From the NCBI RefSeq assembly GCF_013409425.1, contig NZ_JACCAC010000001.1, positions 124,001 through 188,000 of the forward strand: 64,000 bases of DNA, given 5' to 3'. The position numbers were made by a program, and so were the translations under genes. Every line of letters starts with the position of its first letter. The first letter of the stretch is position 1. The notes below the pieces were generated by a model. It worked only from the letters and a program-made list of their open reading frames with translations, did not search any database and was not told the origin of the DNA. Of the stretch, positions 28,780-37,262 are shown in pieces. Source of the DNA: Nocardioides perillae. GTDB taxonomy: Bacteria; Actinomycetota; Actinomycetes; Propionibacteriales; Nocardioidaceae.

Positions 28780-29820
28780 GTCGTCGACGGGGACCGCGGA
28801 GGTGGTGGTGGTGGGGTGCGAGGCGAGGCCCTTGCGGTCGAACTTCTGCCCGCTCGCCAGGCCGCCGACATAGAAGGCGATGAGGGCGATGACGACGCCG
28901 CCGACGTCGTCCATCACGTAGTGCCAGCCGAAGTAGAGGGTGGCGACGACGGTGACGGCGAAGTTGACCCAGAAGACCCAGTGCACGATGCGGGAGCGGA
29001 TCGTGTACTGCGCCATCAGGGCGAAGAGCAGCGTCACGCCGGTGTGCAGGCTCGCGAAGCCCGCCACCGACTGCACGGCGTCCTGCAGGTCGCGGTGCAG
29101 CACGGCCTCGCGCCCGTAGAACAGGGAGTCCATCAGCGTGCTCGTGCCCGTCTCGGCGAGGTCCTCGTAGAGCCAGGGGTACTCGAAGCCGGGTCCGAGC
29201 GTCGGCAGCAGGTAGTAGGACGCCGTCCCGAGGGTCCAGATGATCGACTGCGACGTGGCGAACCAGTAGCCGAAGGAGATGTTGCGCGACCACACGACCC
29301 AGGCCGCCATCGCCAGCGGCACCAGCGGCAGGAACCACAGGTAGATCGACGACAGCGCGTGCGCGATCGGGGCCCAGCCGAAGACCTCGTGCAGCACGAC
29401 CGCCGGCTCGTTGCCGAGGAAGAGCCACTGGTCGATGAGGTGCAGCTCGCGGTCGTACTTGTTGGGCCCCATGACGAAGGGCAGCGCCGACTTGAGGTTC
29501 CGGTAGGCGACGTAGGTCGTGTAGAAGCACACGAGGCCCAGCACCACGAGCAGGATGCGGTCGCGGTTCCAGTGGGTGCGCCAGCGGTGCGCGGCGATCT
29601 CGCGCATGCGCCGTGGGTTGCCGCGCCCGCCCCACAGGGTGCGCGGCAAGAAGTCGAGCGCCAGCGCCCCGAGGATCAGCAGCGGCACCCGCACGACGGC
29701 GGGGCCGAGGAAGCCGTCGGGGTCGACGACGGGGCGACCGACCTGCCAGCCGACCAGCAGCGCCAGGGAGCCCATGGCGACGGCGATGCCGACGAGGAGG
29801 GCGTAGGCGCGGCGGTACAC
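28777..29820 (-). CDS. Phosphatase PAP2 / AUR1-like membrane protein
   Basis: 347 residues with about six or seven membrane helices. The PAP2 active-site motifs are FASLHTGVT (C2 type, SxHxG) and YFGWHYVMDDVGG (C3 type, HxxxD). The family includes lipid phosphatases and inositol phosphoryl-transferases; which one cannot be told. GTG at 29820 is preferred, since TATGGT lies 7 nt upstream; ATG 29832 and GTG 29829 are in-frame alternatives. The stop touches the repeat array downstream. Confidence 0.8.
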   Translation of the reverse strand: MYRRAYALLVGIAVAMGSLALLVGWQVGRPVVDPDGFLGPAVVRVPLLILGALALDFLPRTLWGGRGNPRRMREIAAHRWRTHWNRDRILLVVLGLVCFYTTYVAYRNLKSALPFVMGPNKYDRELHLIDQWLFLGNEPAVVLHEVFGWAPIAHALSSIYLWFLPLVPLAMAAWVVWSRNISFGYWFATSQSIIWTLGTASYYLLPTLGPGFEYPWLYEDLAETGTSTLMDSLFYGREAVLHRDLQDAVQSVAGFASLHTGVTLLFALMAQYTIRSRIVHWVFWVNFAVTVVATLYFGWHYVMDDVGGVVIALIAFYVGGLASGQKFDRKGLASHPTTTTSAVPVDD

Positions 29821-29827
29821 GCCGCTC

Positions 29828-29833
29828 ACCATA
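29828..29833 (-). promoter_or_regulatory. -10 hexamer TATGGT of the PAP2 gene
   Basis: TATGGT lies 7 nt before the GTG at 29820 and contains the alternative ATG, which argues against that ATG. Confidence 0.45.
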
Positions 29834-29863
29834 GCCAGCGGCACCTGCCGGCTCCGAACGAGT

Positions 29864-30892
29864 TCAGCCCGGCAGCGCGGCGACCCTCGTCACATCGAGC
29901 GCGAGGGCGACGCGCTCGCCGGCGGCGGCGCTCGAACCGAGCGGGGCCACGGCGTCGACGGGCCCGACGCCGTCGAGCTCGACCTCCAGCCGCACCTGCT
30001 CGGGGGTCGCCCGCGCCGACAGCACGGTGCCCACCAGCCCGCCGTCCGGCCGTACGACGAGCGCGGAGCGCCGCAGCGCGAGCCCGGCGTCGCCCTTCCC
30101 CACCGTCGCCCCTCCCGCGGCCGCCGCGCGCACGCGCCGGGCGGGATCGCCGACGAGCACCCGGGCGTAGCCGAGGAAGAGGGCGGTGTCGGCGTCGGCG
30201 GGGTGGGCCCAGACGTCGGCGATCGGACCCTCCTGCACCAGTCGGCCCGCCCGCAGCACGGCGAGCCGGTCGGCGACGGTGAAGGCCTCGTCGTGGTCGT
30301 GCGTGACCGTGAGCGCCGTGGTGCCGGCCTCGCGGAGGATGGCCCGCAGGTCGAGCGCGAGGCGCTCGCGCAGCCCGGCGTCGAGCGCCGAGAGCGGCTC
30401 GTCGAGCAGCAGCAGGCGGGGGTCGGTCGCCAGCGCCCGGGCCAGCGCGACCCGCTGCCGCTCGCCGCCCGAGAGCGTGGCCGGCAGCCGGTCGGCGTGC
30501 GTGCCGAGCCCCACGAGGTCGAGCAGCTCGCCCACCCGCCGCCGCACCTCGGCGCGCGGGGCGCGGCGCAGGCGCAGGGGGTAGGCGACGTTGCGCGCCA
30601 CCGTGAGGTGGCCGAAGAGCTGCCCGTCCTGGAACATCAGCGCGAAGCCGCGCCGGTGGGTCGGCACGCGGGAGACGTCGTCGCCGGCGGCGAGCACCCG
30701 GCCCGCGGCCAGCGGCTCGAGTCCCGCGACGGCGCGCAGCAGCGTCGACTTGCCGCAGCCCGACGGGCCGAGCACGGCCAGCACCTCGCCCGCCGGCAGG
30801 TCGAGCGAGACGCCCGCCAGCGCCGTCCGGCCGTCGTAGGCCACCGTCACGTCCTCGAGCCGCACCCCGACCGCCGTCCTCGCGCTGCCCAC
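29864..30892 (-). CDS. Thiamine-type ABC importer ATPase (ThiQ-like)
   Basis: 342 residues. Walker A GPSGCGKST (42-50), FALMFQDGQLFGHLTVARNV Q-loop, signature TLSGGERQRVALARAL, Walker B LLLLDEPLSALD, switch TVTHDHDEAF. About 100 C-terminal residues form a TOBE-like domain. The GTG is one base after the stop of the permease gene. Last of a binding-protein/permease/ATPase operon under a TPP riboswitch, which is why thiamine or a precursor is the inferred substrate. Confidence 0.88.
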   Translation of the reverse strand: MGSARTAVGVRLEDVTVAYDGRTALAGVSLDLPAGEVLAVLGPSGCGKSTLLRAVAGLEPLAAGRVLAAGDDVSRVPTHRRGFALMFQDGQLFGHLTVARNVAYPLRLRRAPRAEVRRRVGELLDLVGLGTHADRLPATLSGGERQRVALARALATDPRLLLLDEPLSALDAGLRERLALDLRAILREAGTTALTVTHDHDEAFTVADRLAVLRAGRLVQEGPIADVWAHPADADTALFLGYARVLVGDPARRVRAAAAGGATVGKGDAGLALRRSALVVRPDGGLVGTVLSARATPEQVRLEVELDGVGPVDAVAPLGSSAAAGERVALALDVTRVAALPG

Positions 30893-30893
30893 C

Positions 30894-32546
30894 TCAGAAC
30901 GCTCCCACGCTCGGCACCCGCAGCCGCTCGACCGCGAGCACGACCACGGCGACGGTGGCGGCCAGCACGACCGACCCGGCGAGCGCGGCGCCCAGGTTGC
31001 CCTCGCCGGGGCTGCCGAGCAGACGGAAGACCACGACCGGCAGCGTTGGGCTCTCCTCGCGCGCGAGGAAGGAGGTGGCGCCGAACTCCCCCAGCGAGAC
31101 GGCGAAGGCGAAGCCGGCCGCCGCGAGCACCGGTCGCCGCACGACCGGCAGGTCGACGACGAGCAGCGCGCGCCACGGGGCGGCGCCGAGTGTCGCCGCC
31201 GCCTGGCGCTGGCGGTCGTCCACGGCCGCCAGCACCGGCGCGACGGTGCGCACCACCAGCGGGAGGGCGACCAGCGCCTGGGCCAGCGGCACCAGCAGCG
31301 GGCTGTCGCGCAGGTCGAGCGGCGGCCGGTCGAGGGTGATGAGGAAGCCGAAGCCGAGGGTCACCGCGGAGACCCCGAGCGGCAGCACGAAGAGCGCGTC
31401 GAGTCCGGCGCGCACCCGCCGCTCGGCCCGTGAGCGCGACCGCCGGGTGACGAGCACGGCGACGAGCAGCCCCAGCGAGAGCGCCATCCAGGTCGCGTCG
31501 ACCGCCGTGCGCAGCGACGTGGCGAGCGCCTCGGTGACCGGCACGAGCAGCGCGGGCGTGGCCTCGACCGACCCGAGCGCCCGGTAGTGCCGCAGCGTCC
31601 ACGCCCCGTCGGCGCGCAGCGAGCCCGCGAGCAGCGTCGCGAGCGGCCCGGCGACCAGCACCACCACGAGCCCGGTGACCACCAGCGCCGGCGCGTCGGC
31701 CGGGCGCGGTCGCCGGGGGCGGGCGAGCTGGCGCTGACCGCTGGCCGGCACCCCCGACCGCAGCCGTTGGGCGAGCACCAGCAGCACGCTCACGACGAGC
31801 AGCTGCAGCACCGACAGCGCGGCCGCGGCCTGCAGGTCGAGCAGGTTGGTCGTCAGGAGGTAGACCTCGGTCTCGACGGTCGCGTAGCGCAGGCCGCCGA
31901 GCGTCAGCACGACGCCGAAGGCGGTCGCGCAGAAGAGGAAGACCACGCTGCCGGCGGCGACCACCGCGGGCCGCAGCGCGGGCAGCGTGACGGTGCGCAG
32001 CACCTGCCACGGCGTCGCGCCCAGCGCGGCCGCCGCCTCGGCCGGCCGCGGGTCGAGCCCCTCCCACGCCGCGCCGACGGCCCGCACGACCACCGAGACG
32101 TTGAAGAACGCGAGCGCCGCCACGATCGCGACCGGCGTGCCGTCGAGCCCCAGCCCGCCGAGCGGCCCGGCCTCGCCGAGCAGCTGGCGGAAGGCCACGC
32201 CGACCACCACGGTCGGCAGCACGAACGGCACGAGCACCCCGGCCCGCAGCGCCCGCACGCCGGGGAAGCGCAACCGGTGCAGGGCGTACGCCGCCGGCAG
32301 GCCCAGCGCCAGCGCCAGCGCCGTGCCTGCCGCGGCCGACCAGAGGGTGAACCACAGCACCCGCCGGGTGCGCGGGCGGGCGAGCACGTCGAGCACGCCG
32401 CCGAGGTCCCAGGCCCCGTCGGGACGGAAGCCGCGGTCGAGCATGCCCGCGACGGGCAGCAGGAAGAAGACCCCCAGCACCGCCACCGGCACCACCGCGA
32501 GCGCGGCGAGGCCGAGGAGCCGGCCCGCCGCGCCCTGCCCCGTCAC
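30894..32546 (-). CDS. Thiamine-type ABC importer, double permease (ThiP-like)
   Basis: 550 residues with two fused permease halves, as in ThiP and iron-type FbpB permeases: about twelve membrane helices and two EAA loops (PAEAAAALGATPWQVLRTVTL about residues 178-198; RQAAATLGAAPWRALLVVDL in the second half). GTG start 4 nt after the binding-protein stop. The riboswitch upstream points to thiamine. Confidence 0.88.
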   Translation of the reverse strand: MTGQGAAGRLLGLAALAVVPVAVLGVFFLLPVAGMLDRGFRPDGAWDLGGVLDVLARPRTRRVLWFTLWSAAAGTALALALGLPAAYALHRLRFPGVRALRAGVLVPFVLPTVVVGVAFRQLLGEAGPLGGLGLDGTPVAIVAALAFFNVSVVVRAVGAAWEGLDPRPAEAAAALGATPWQVLRTVTLPALRPAVVAAGSVVFLFCATAFGVVLTLGGLRYATVETEVYLLTTNLLDLQAAAALSVLQLLVVSVLLVLAQRLRSGVPASGQRQLARPRRPRPADAPALVVTGLVVVLVAGPLATLLAGSLRADGAWTLRHYRALGSVEATPALLVPVTEALATSLRTAVDATWMALSLGLLVAVLVTRRSRSRAERRVRAGLDALFVLPLGVSAVTLGFGFLITLDRPPLDLRDSPLLVPLAQALVALPLVVRTVAPVLAAVDDRQRQAAATLGAAPWRALLVVDLPVVRRPVLAAAGFAFAVSLGEFGATSFLAREESPTLPVVVFRLLGSPGEGNLGAALAGSVVLAATVAVVVLAVERLRVPSVGAF

Positions 32547-32550
32547 GGGG

Positions 32551-33648
32551 TCACCCGGTGACGACGTCCGTCCACGTGCGCAGCCAGTCGTCGCGGTTCT
32601 CCGCGACCTCCGCCGGGTCCACCTCGTAGGGGGTCTCCGGGCGCTCCGCGAAGCGCGCCCAGTCGGCGGGCAGCTCGACGTCGTCGCGCACCGGGAAGAC
32701 GTACATCGACTCCGGCAGCGCGGCCTGCACCTCGGGCGAGAGCAGCCACTCGAGCACGACCTCGGCGCCGGCGGGGTTGTCGGCGCCCTCGAGCACCCCG
32801 GCGTACTCGACCTGCAGGAAGCAGGTGTCGAGCAGGGCCGCGGTGGTCGTGCCGCCCCGGCCGTCGAGGGTGAAGGCCGGGGAGGAGTCGTAGGACACGA
32901 CGATCGGGCGTGCGCCGTCGCCGCCGCCCGCGGTGAAGTCGACGTAGTAGGCGTCCGACCAGCCCGGCACGACCTCGGCGCCGTTGTCGACGAGGTCGCG
33001 CCAGTAGTCCGGCCAGTCGTCGCCGTACTCGGCCACCGTGCTCAGCAGGAAGGCCAGGCCGGGCGAGCTGGTGGGCGCGCCCGGGGTGACCAGCAGGTCG
33101 CGGTAGCGCGGGTCGACGAGGTCGTCGAGCGTCTGCGGCGGCTCGAGGCCCTCGCGCTCGAACCACGCGGTGTCGACGTTGACGCAGACGTTGCCGTTGT
33201 CGACGGGCAGCAACCGGTCGCCGCCCTCCTCCAGTGCGTAGGCCTCGGCGCCCGGCGGCAGCGCGACGGAGGACTCGGCGAAGACGCCCTCTTCCAGGGC
33301 TCGGGAGGCGAAGGTGTTGTCGACGCCGAAGGCGAGGTCGCCGGTGGGGCTGTCCTTGGTCAGCACCAGCCGGTTGGTCAGCGTGCCGGCGTCGCCGCTC
33401 GCGCGCTGGGTCAGCTGCAGGCCGCTCTCGGCCTCGAAGTCGGCGACGAGCTCCTCGGGCAGCGCGAAGGACTCGTGGGTCACGAGCACCACCTCGCCGG
33501 TCGGTCGGCCGGCGGAGCCGGTCGGGTCGGAGGCGGGCGCCGCCTCGTCACCGCCCCCTCCGGTGAGGGTGCAGGCGCTGAGCAGGGCTGCGGTCAGCAG
33601 TCCGCTGGTGAGCGTGGTCGTGGTGCGGGCGCGCGCGGGCAGGCGCAT
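32551..33648 (-). CDS. Thiamine-type ABC importer substrate-binding lipoprotein (TbpA/ThiB-like)
   Basis: 365 residues. Lipoprotein signal with LLSAC (Cys26), then a family 1/6-type binding domain: VVLVTHESFALPEELVADFE, SPTGDLAFGVDNTFASRA, VDNGNVCVNVDTAWF, PGLAFLLSTVAEYG, VVSYDSSPAF. These segments match thiamine-binding TbpA/ThiB proteins. The AGGGAG ribosome site before the ATG is the 3' edge of the TPP riboswitch, so ligand binding should block translation of the whole importer operon. Confidence 0.9.
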   Translation of the reverse strand: MRLPARARTTTTLTSGLLTAALLSACTLTGGGGDEAAPASDPTGSAGRPTGEVVLVTHESFALPEELVADFEAESGLQLTQRASGDAGTLTNRLVLTKDSPTGDLAFGVDNTFASRALEEGVFAESSVALPPGAEAYALEEGGDRLLPVDNGNVCVNVDTAWFEREGLEPPQTLDDLVDPRYRDLLVTPGAPTSSPGLAFLLSTVAEYGDDWPDYWRDLVDNGAEVVPGWSDAYYVDFTAGGGDGARPIVVSYDSSPAFTLDGRGGTTTAALLDTCFLQVEYAGVLEGADNPAGAEVVLEWLLSPEVQAALPESMYVFPVRDDVELPADWARFAERPETPYEVDPAEVAENRDDWLRTWTDVVTG

Positions 33649-33654
33649 CGTGGA

Positions 33655-33738
33655 CTCCCTTCGCCGGTGCTAGCCGGAGCAGGTTCGGAGGGTCTGCGGC
33701 TGGTCCGCACTCTCAGCACGCTCGCGCGTGCTCCCCTG
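33655..33738 (-). ncRNA. TPP (THI-box) riboswitch
   Basis: On the minus strand the conserved segments appear in order: GGGGAGC, GCTGAGAG, CAGACCC, GAACCTG, then CCGGCTAGCACCGGCG and AAGGGA. These are the pyrimidine- and pyrophosphate-sensing helices of the TPP aptamer. The final AGGGAG doubles as the ribosome site of the binding-protein gene 6-8 nt before its ATG, indicating control of translation start. When TPP is abundant the thiamine importer would be off. Confidence 0.95.
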
Positions 33739-33750
33739 TCTGTGCCGCCC

Positions 33751-33756
33751 AGCGTA
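33751..33756 (-). promoter_or_regulatory. -10 hexamer TACGCT ahead of the TPP riboswitch
   Basis: TACGCT ends about 12 nt before the first conserved riboswitch base, so transcription would start near 33744. Confidence 0.5.
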
Positions 33757-33768
33757 GCCCTGCGCTCG

Positions 33769-33774
33769 TAGGGT
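33769..33774 (+). promoter_or_regulatory. -10 hexamer TAGGGT of the ElaA-type gene
   Basis: TAGGGT lies 7 nt before the GTG at 33782; it divides the divergent region with the thiamine operon promoter. Confidence 0.6.
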
Positions 33775-33781
33775 GTGCGCC

Positions 33782-34252
33782 GTGACCCCGACCCCCGGCC
33801 CGACCGTCCGCGACGTCGGCTTCGACGACCTCGACGCACGCACGGCGTACGCCGTGTGGCGGCTGCGCCAGGACGTCTTCGTCGTCGAGCAGGAGTGCCC
33901 CTACCCCGACCTCGACGGCCGCGACCTCGAGCCCTCGACGCGGCACCTGCTGCTGGAGCGCGACGGCGGCCTCGTCGGCTACGCGCGGGTGCTCGACGAG
34001 GGCGACCACGCCCGCGTCGGGCGGGTGCTGCTCGACCGCTCGGCGCGCGGGCAGGGCCTCGCCGACCTGCTGCTGCGGACCGCGCTCGAGGGCCTCGAGC
34101 AGCGCGAGGTGCGGCTCGACGCGCAGTCGCCGCTCGCCGACTGGTACGCCGGCTTCGGCTTCGAGGTCACCGGACCGGAGTTCCTCGAGGACGGCATCGG
34201 CCACCTGCCGATGCGCCGGCCCGCTCAGCCGGCCGCGGGCACCAGCGCGTAG
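33782..34252 (+). CDS. ElaA-type GNAT acetyltransferase
   Basis: 156 residues. ElaA-like opening (YAVWRLRQDVFVVEQECPYPDLDGRD) with the acetyl-CoA loop VLLDRSARGQGLADLLL and the terminal WYAGFGFEVTGPEFLEDGIGH(L)PM, which is characteristic of ElaA. Substrate unknown. The GTG at 33782 is chosen over the longer frame because of TAGGGT. The 3' end overlaps the convergent metallo-hydrolase gene by 28 nt. Confidence 0.9.
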   Translation: MTPTPGPTVRDVGFDDLDARTAYAVWRLRQDVFVVEQECPYPDLDGRDLEPSTRHLLLERDGGLVGYARVLDEGDHARVGRVLLDRSARGQGLADLLLRTALEGLEQREVRLDAQSPLADWYAGFGFEVTGPEFLEDGIGHLPMRRPAQPAAGTSA

Positions 34253-35376
34253 CCCACCGCGCCCTCCGCGTCGGTCTCGGCCGTCGCCTCGCCGCGGGCG
34301 ACGAGCAGGCGCAGGTGCGCCTGGGTCTCCATCACCGCGAGGGCGCTGTCGAAGACGCCGAGGTCGGCGTACGCCGTGTCCCTGCTCGTCCACGGCAGCA
34401 CCCGGGCGACCTCGAGCGCCGTGGCCGCCCCGCCGCGCACCGCCGCGGCGCACCGGGCGAGGCGCTCCTCGTGGTGGGCCAGCAGCTCGTCGACGCGCGC
34501 GTGGGCGCTGGCGACGACCGGGCCGTGCGCCGGCAGCAGCCGGGCGTCGGGCAGCCCGCGGACCTTCGTGAGCGAGGCGAGGTAGTCGCCCAGGGGCAGC
34601 TCGGCCGGCACCGGCTCGAAGCCGATCGACGGCGTGATGTGGGGCAGCACGTGGTCGCCCGCGAAGAGCAGGCCCGCCGCGCGGTCGGCGAAGACGAAGT
34701 GGCCCTGGGTATGCCCGGGGGTCGCGACGGCGTCGATCGTGCGCGAACCGACCGCGACGGTGTGGTCCCCGTCGAGCCAGTCGTCGGGGTAGGAGAAGAG
34801 GGCCTCGTCGGGCTCCTCGTCGCCGAGCACCATGCCCCAGGCGCGGGCGAGGTCGTGGGCGCCGGCGGCCCGCAGCTGCGCCGCGGCGGGGTCCTCCGAC
34901 AACCCGCCCTCCGCGGCCGCGCGCACCAGGTCGAGCGTCGGCTTGTCGCCCAGCCCGAGGCTGACCCGCGCCAGGCCGAGGTCGCGCCGCACGGTCACCG
35001 CCTGCGTGTAGTGGTCGCGGTGCACGTGGGTGACCAGGAAGCGGGTGACGTCGCGCAGGTCGTGGCCGATCGAGCGCAGGCACGACTCGAGCAGCGTGCG
35101 CGACTCCGGGATCGCCCAGCCGCCGTCGACCAGCGTCAGACCCTCCTCGGTCTCGAGGACGTAGACGTTGACCGCCCGCAGGCCGTCCATCGGCAGCGGC
35201 AGCGGGATGCGGTGGACGCCCTCGGCCACCGGCCACGCGCCCGGCTCGGTCCACAGCAGCCCCGAGTCCGCGCTCACCTTCGAGGCGAGCCCGGCCGGGG
35301 TGGGGCCCGAGGCAGGGGTCGGGGCGGGGGCTCGGGCAGCGGCTGGGGCGGGGGTCGGGACGGGGTCGGGGCGCAC
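34225..35376 (-). CDS. Metallo-beta-lactamase-fold hydrolase
   Basis: 383 residues. The metal motif HxHxDH is THVHRDH (His117, His119, Asp121, His122), with later ligands in TPGHTQGH and LLPAHGPVV. The first 40 residues are a Pro/Ala repeat. A C-terminal helical domain (about 290-383) with VLPWTSRDTAYADL fits the LACTB2-like winged-helix tail. Substrate unknown. The GTG at 35376 is set by TAGGGT 7 nt upstream; the longer frame to 35568 would enter the divergent SDR gene. Confidence 0.85.
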   Translation of the reverse strand: MRPDPVPTPAPAAARAPAPTPASGPTPAGLASKVSADSGLLWTEPGAWPVAEGVHRIPLPLPMDGLRAVNVYVLETEEGLTLVDGGWAIPESRTLLESCLRSIGHDLRDVTRFLVTHVHRDHYTQAVTVRRDLGLARVSLGLGDKPTLDLVRAAAEGGLSEDPAAAQLRAAGAHDLARAWGMVLGDEEPDEALFSYPDDWLDGDHTVAVGSRTIDAVATPGHTQGHFVFADRAAGLLFAGDHVLPHITPSIGFEPVPAELPLGDYLASLTKVRGLPDARLLPAHGPVVASAHARVDELLAHHEERLARCAAAVRGGAATALEVARVLPWTSRDTAYADLGVFDSALAVMETQAHLRLLVARGEATAETDAEGAVGYALVPAAG

Positions 35377-35383
35377 CCGGCCG

Positions 35384-35389
35384 ACCCTA
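35384..35389 (-). promoter_or_regulatory. -10 hexamer TAGGGT of the metallo-hydrolase gene
   Basis: TAGGGT lies 7 nt before the GTG at 35376. Confidence 0.6.
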
Positions 35390-35519
35390 GGCCAGCCGGT
35401 CGCGGGGGCGAGGAGGCGGCCGACCGCGTCCCGGCACCCACGACGCCGCGGGGGCACCCAGGTGCTGGCTACGGTCGCAGGCGACGAGCGGGCCACCGGG
35501 CCCGGGCGAGGAGGCGGCG

Positions 35520-36239
35520 GTGCGGCTCGAGGGTGCGAAGGTCCTGGTCTGCGGGGCGTCGGGGGCACTGGGGGGTGCGCTCGCCCGGGCCCTGCACGCG
35601 CAGGGGGCGCAGGTGGTGGGTGCCGGGCGCGACCCCGACCGGGTCGCCGCCGTGGCCGCCGAGCTCGGCACCGAGGGGCTGACGCTCGACGTGGTCGACA
35701 CCGACGCCTGCGCGGCGACGGTCGAGCAGGCGGTGGCCGCGCTCGGGGGGTTGGACCTGCTGGTCGTGACCGTGGGCGTCGCGGGCTTCGGCCGCGCCGT
35801 GGAGGCGGACCCCGCGGTCGCCGAGGAGCTGCTCGCCGTCAACGCCCTCGGTCCGATGGCGCTGGTGCGGGCCGCCGGACCGCACCTGACCGAGGCCCCG
35901 GGCGGGGAGGGCGTCGCGGTGGTGCTCTCCGCCGTGCTCGCCGACCTGCCGACCGCGGGGATGGCGGAGTACTCCGCCGCCAAGGCCGCGCTCTCCGCCT
36001 GGCTCGACGTGGTGCGTCGCGAGGAGCGCCGCTCCTTCCGCGTGCTCGACGTGCGCCCGCCGCACCTCGACACCGACCTCGAGACCCGCGCGCTCGCAGG
36101 CGAGCCGCCGCGGCTGCCCGCGCCGTACCCGTCGTCGCGGGTGGTCGAGGTCGTGCTCGAGGCGCTCACCAGCGACGCGCGCGAGGCCCGCACCGCCAAG
36201 GCCGCGGTCGTCGAGGGCGGCGAGCTCGTCCTGCGCTGA
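35520..36239 (+). CDS. Short-chain dehydrogenase/reductase
   Basis: 239 residues. NAD(P)-binding VLVCGASGALGGALARAL (residues 8-25), the NAG-like segment is altered (VVTVGVAGFG), and the catalytic pair is Tyr151/Lys155 in AEYSAAKAAL with Ser in VVLSAVLAD. Substrate unknown. GTG start with GAGGAGG 5-11 nt before; TACGGT near 35466 may be its -10. Confidence 0.88.
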   Translation: MRLEGAKVLVCGASGALGGALARALHAQGAQVVGAGRDPDRVAAVAAELGTEGLTLDVVDTDACAATVEQAVAALGGLDLLVVTVGVAGFGRAVEADPAVAEELLAVNALGPMALVRAAGPHLTEAPGGEGVAVVLSAVLADLPTAGMAEYSAAKAALSAWLDVVRREERRSFRVLDVRPPHLDTDLETRALAGEPPRLPAPYPSSRVVEVVLEALTSDAREARTAKAAVVEGGELVLR

Positions 36240-36253
36240 CGTCGGGCGGGTCC

Positions 36254-36278
36254 GCGTGCGGCGCGGCCCGGCGGGTAC
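36254..36278 (+). promoter_or_regulatory. SigB-like promoter GCGT-N15-GGGTAC
   Basis: Matches the GNNT-N14/16-GGGTAC form known for SigB-type sigma factors in Streptomyces. It would give a leader of about 40 nt to the small gene at 36326. Confidence 0.6.
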
Positions 36279-36325
36279 CTCCCGACGACGGGACCACCAC
36301 GGCCCCCAGGGAAGGGAGACCCACC

Positions 36326-36505
36326 ATGACCGCACTGACCAGGATCGCGAGCGGACTGCTCGGTCGAGGCCGCGGAGGCGCCGTCGGCGCCCGCCCGGCA
36401 CGTCGCCCCGCCGGGGGCGTGGGCGGGATGCGCGGCGCCGGCACCGCGGGCACCGACGCAGCCATCGGGCGCGGCGTGCGCTCGCTGCTGCGCCGCCGCC
36501 GCTGA
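36326..36505 (+). CDS. Small basic Gly/Arg/Ala-rich protein (59 aa)
   Basis: Too short for most gene finders, but supported by a good ribosome site (AAGGGAG about 7 nt before the ATG), a SigB-like promoter upstream and a strong terminator 24 nt after the stop. The sequence is short-helix then Arg/Gly-rich, with GRGVRSLLRRRR at the end; no family recognised. Possibly a stress-induced nucleic-acid- or membrane-associated peptide (inference). Confidence 0.65.
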   Translation: MTALTRIASGLLGRGRGGAVGARPARRPAGGVGGMRGAGTAGTDAAIGRGVRSLLRRRR

Positions 36506-36528
36506 GGCGCGGGCGCAGCAGGCAGCGG

Positions 36529-36561
36529 GGAGCGCCTCGGGGCACCGCCCCGGGGCGCTCC
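36529..36561. terminator. Strong bidirectional hairpin
   Basis: 15-bp arms GGAGCGCCTCGGGGC / GCCCCGGGGCGCTCC (one T-G pair) with loop ACC. It ends 6 nt before the stop of a small minus-strand gene, so it fits a shared terminator for convergent genes. Confidence 0.8.
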
Positions 36562-36567
36562 TGTGCG

Positions 36568-36741
36568 TCAGGGGCAGCCGAGGAAAGCCGTGAGGTCGGA
36601 GGTCGAGCAGCGCGACGCCCCGGCGCCGCCGAGCGGGCCGCCGGGCGCCTCGGCCCAGCGCACGGTGCCGACCGCGACCAGCACCACGAGCAGGGCGGGC
36701 AGCCAGGCCCAGGCCAGCGTCCGCAGCACTCCGTCTCCCAT
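36568..36741 (-). CDS. Small one-TM protein (57 aa)
   Basis: Reads MGDGVLRTLAWAWLPALLVV then a polar part ending LTAFLGCP. One membrane helix (about residues 9-26) and two Cys in the external part. Supported mainly by the shared terminator just past its stop and by its coherent hydrophobic profile; no clear ribosome site or -10 was found. No family recognised. Confidence 0.4.
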   Translation of the reverse strand: MGDGVLRTLAWAWLPALLVVLVAVGTVRWAEAPGGPLGGAGASRCSTSDLTAFLGCP

Positions 36742-36803
36742 GCCCGCCCAACGAGGCGGCGACGGGCCGGGTCACGCTCCGCGTGCGGTGGTCCGGACCG
36801 GCG

Positions 36804-37211
36804 TCACCCGCAGGCGAGGGCCTCGCGCACCTCGTCGGTCTGGTCCGACGGCACCGAGCTGCTGCGGTCGACCAGCGCCCCGTCGGGGCCGGTCACGAGG
36901 GTCAGCACCACGCCCGAGTCGTGCTCCCACAGCAGCTGCTCGCCGCCGTCCGAGCCCTCCGGCACGGTGCTCGTGGGCTCGCCCAGCAGCTCGACGGCCG
37001 CGTCGGCGTCGGCCAGGTCGCGGGTGTCGCACCAGTGGTCGAGCCACTCCTGCGGCACGCCGGGGCCGCCGAGGTCCTCGATCTCGCCGGGAGGCGGCGC
37101 GACCGCCCCGGGGCCGTCCTGGTCGTCGCCGCTGCAGCCGGTGAGCAGGAGGCCTGCGAGGGCGACGGCCGCGAGGGCGGCCCGGACCGGGCGGACAGGC
37201 GAGGTCGTCAC
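36804..37211 (-). CDS. Putative lipoprotein, function unknown
   Basis: 135 residues. Signal with ALAGLLLTGC (Cys26 lipidation), acidic linker, then a small domain (WLDHWCDTRDLADADAAVELLGEP, LLWEHDSGVVLTLVTG) of a type seen in short extracytoplasmic proteins that compute a charged beta-sheet. No known family is claimed. GTG set by TAGGGT 7 nt upstream. Confidence 0.75.
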   Translation of the reverse strand: MTTSPVRPVRAALAAVALAGLLLTGCSGDDQDGPGAVAPPPGEIEDLGGPGVPQEWLDHWCDTRDLADADAAVELLGEPTSTVPEGSDGGEQLLWEHDSGVVLTLVTGPDGALVDRSSSVPSDQTDEVREALACG

Positions 37212-37218
37212 CCCGCCG

Positions 37219-37224
37219 ACCCTA
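37219..37224 (-). promoter_or_regulatory. -10 hexamer TAGGGT of the lipoprotein gene
   Basis: TAGGGT lies 7 nt before the GTG at 37211. Confidence 0.6.
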
Positions 37225-37262
37225 GGCCATCGGCGCGCGCGCACGCGGCGGCGGGAGCGGGC

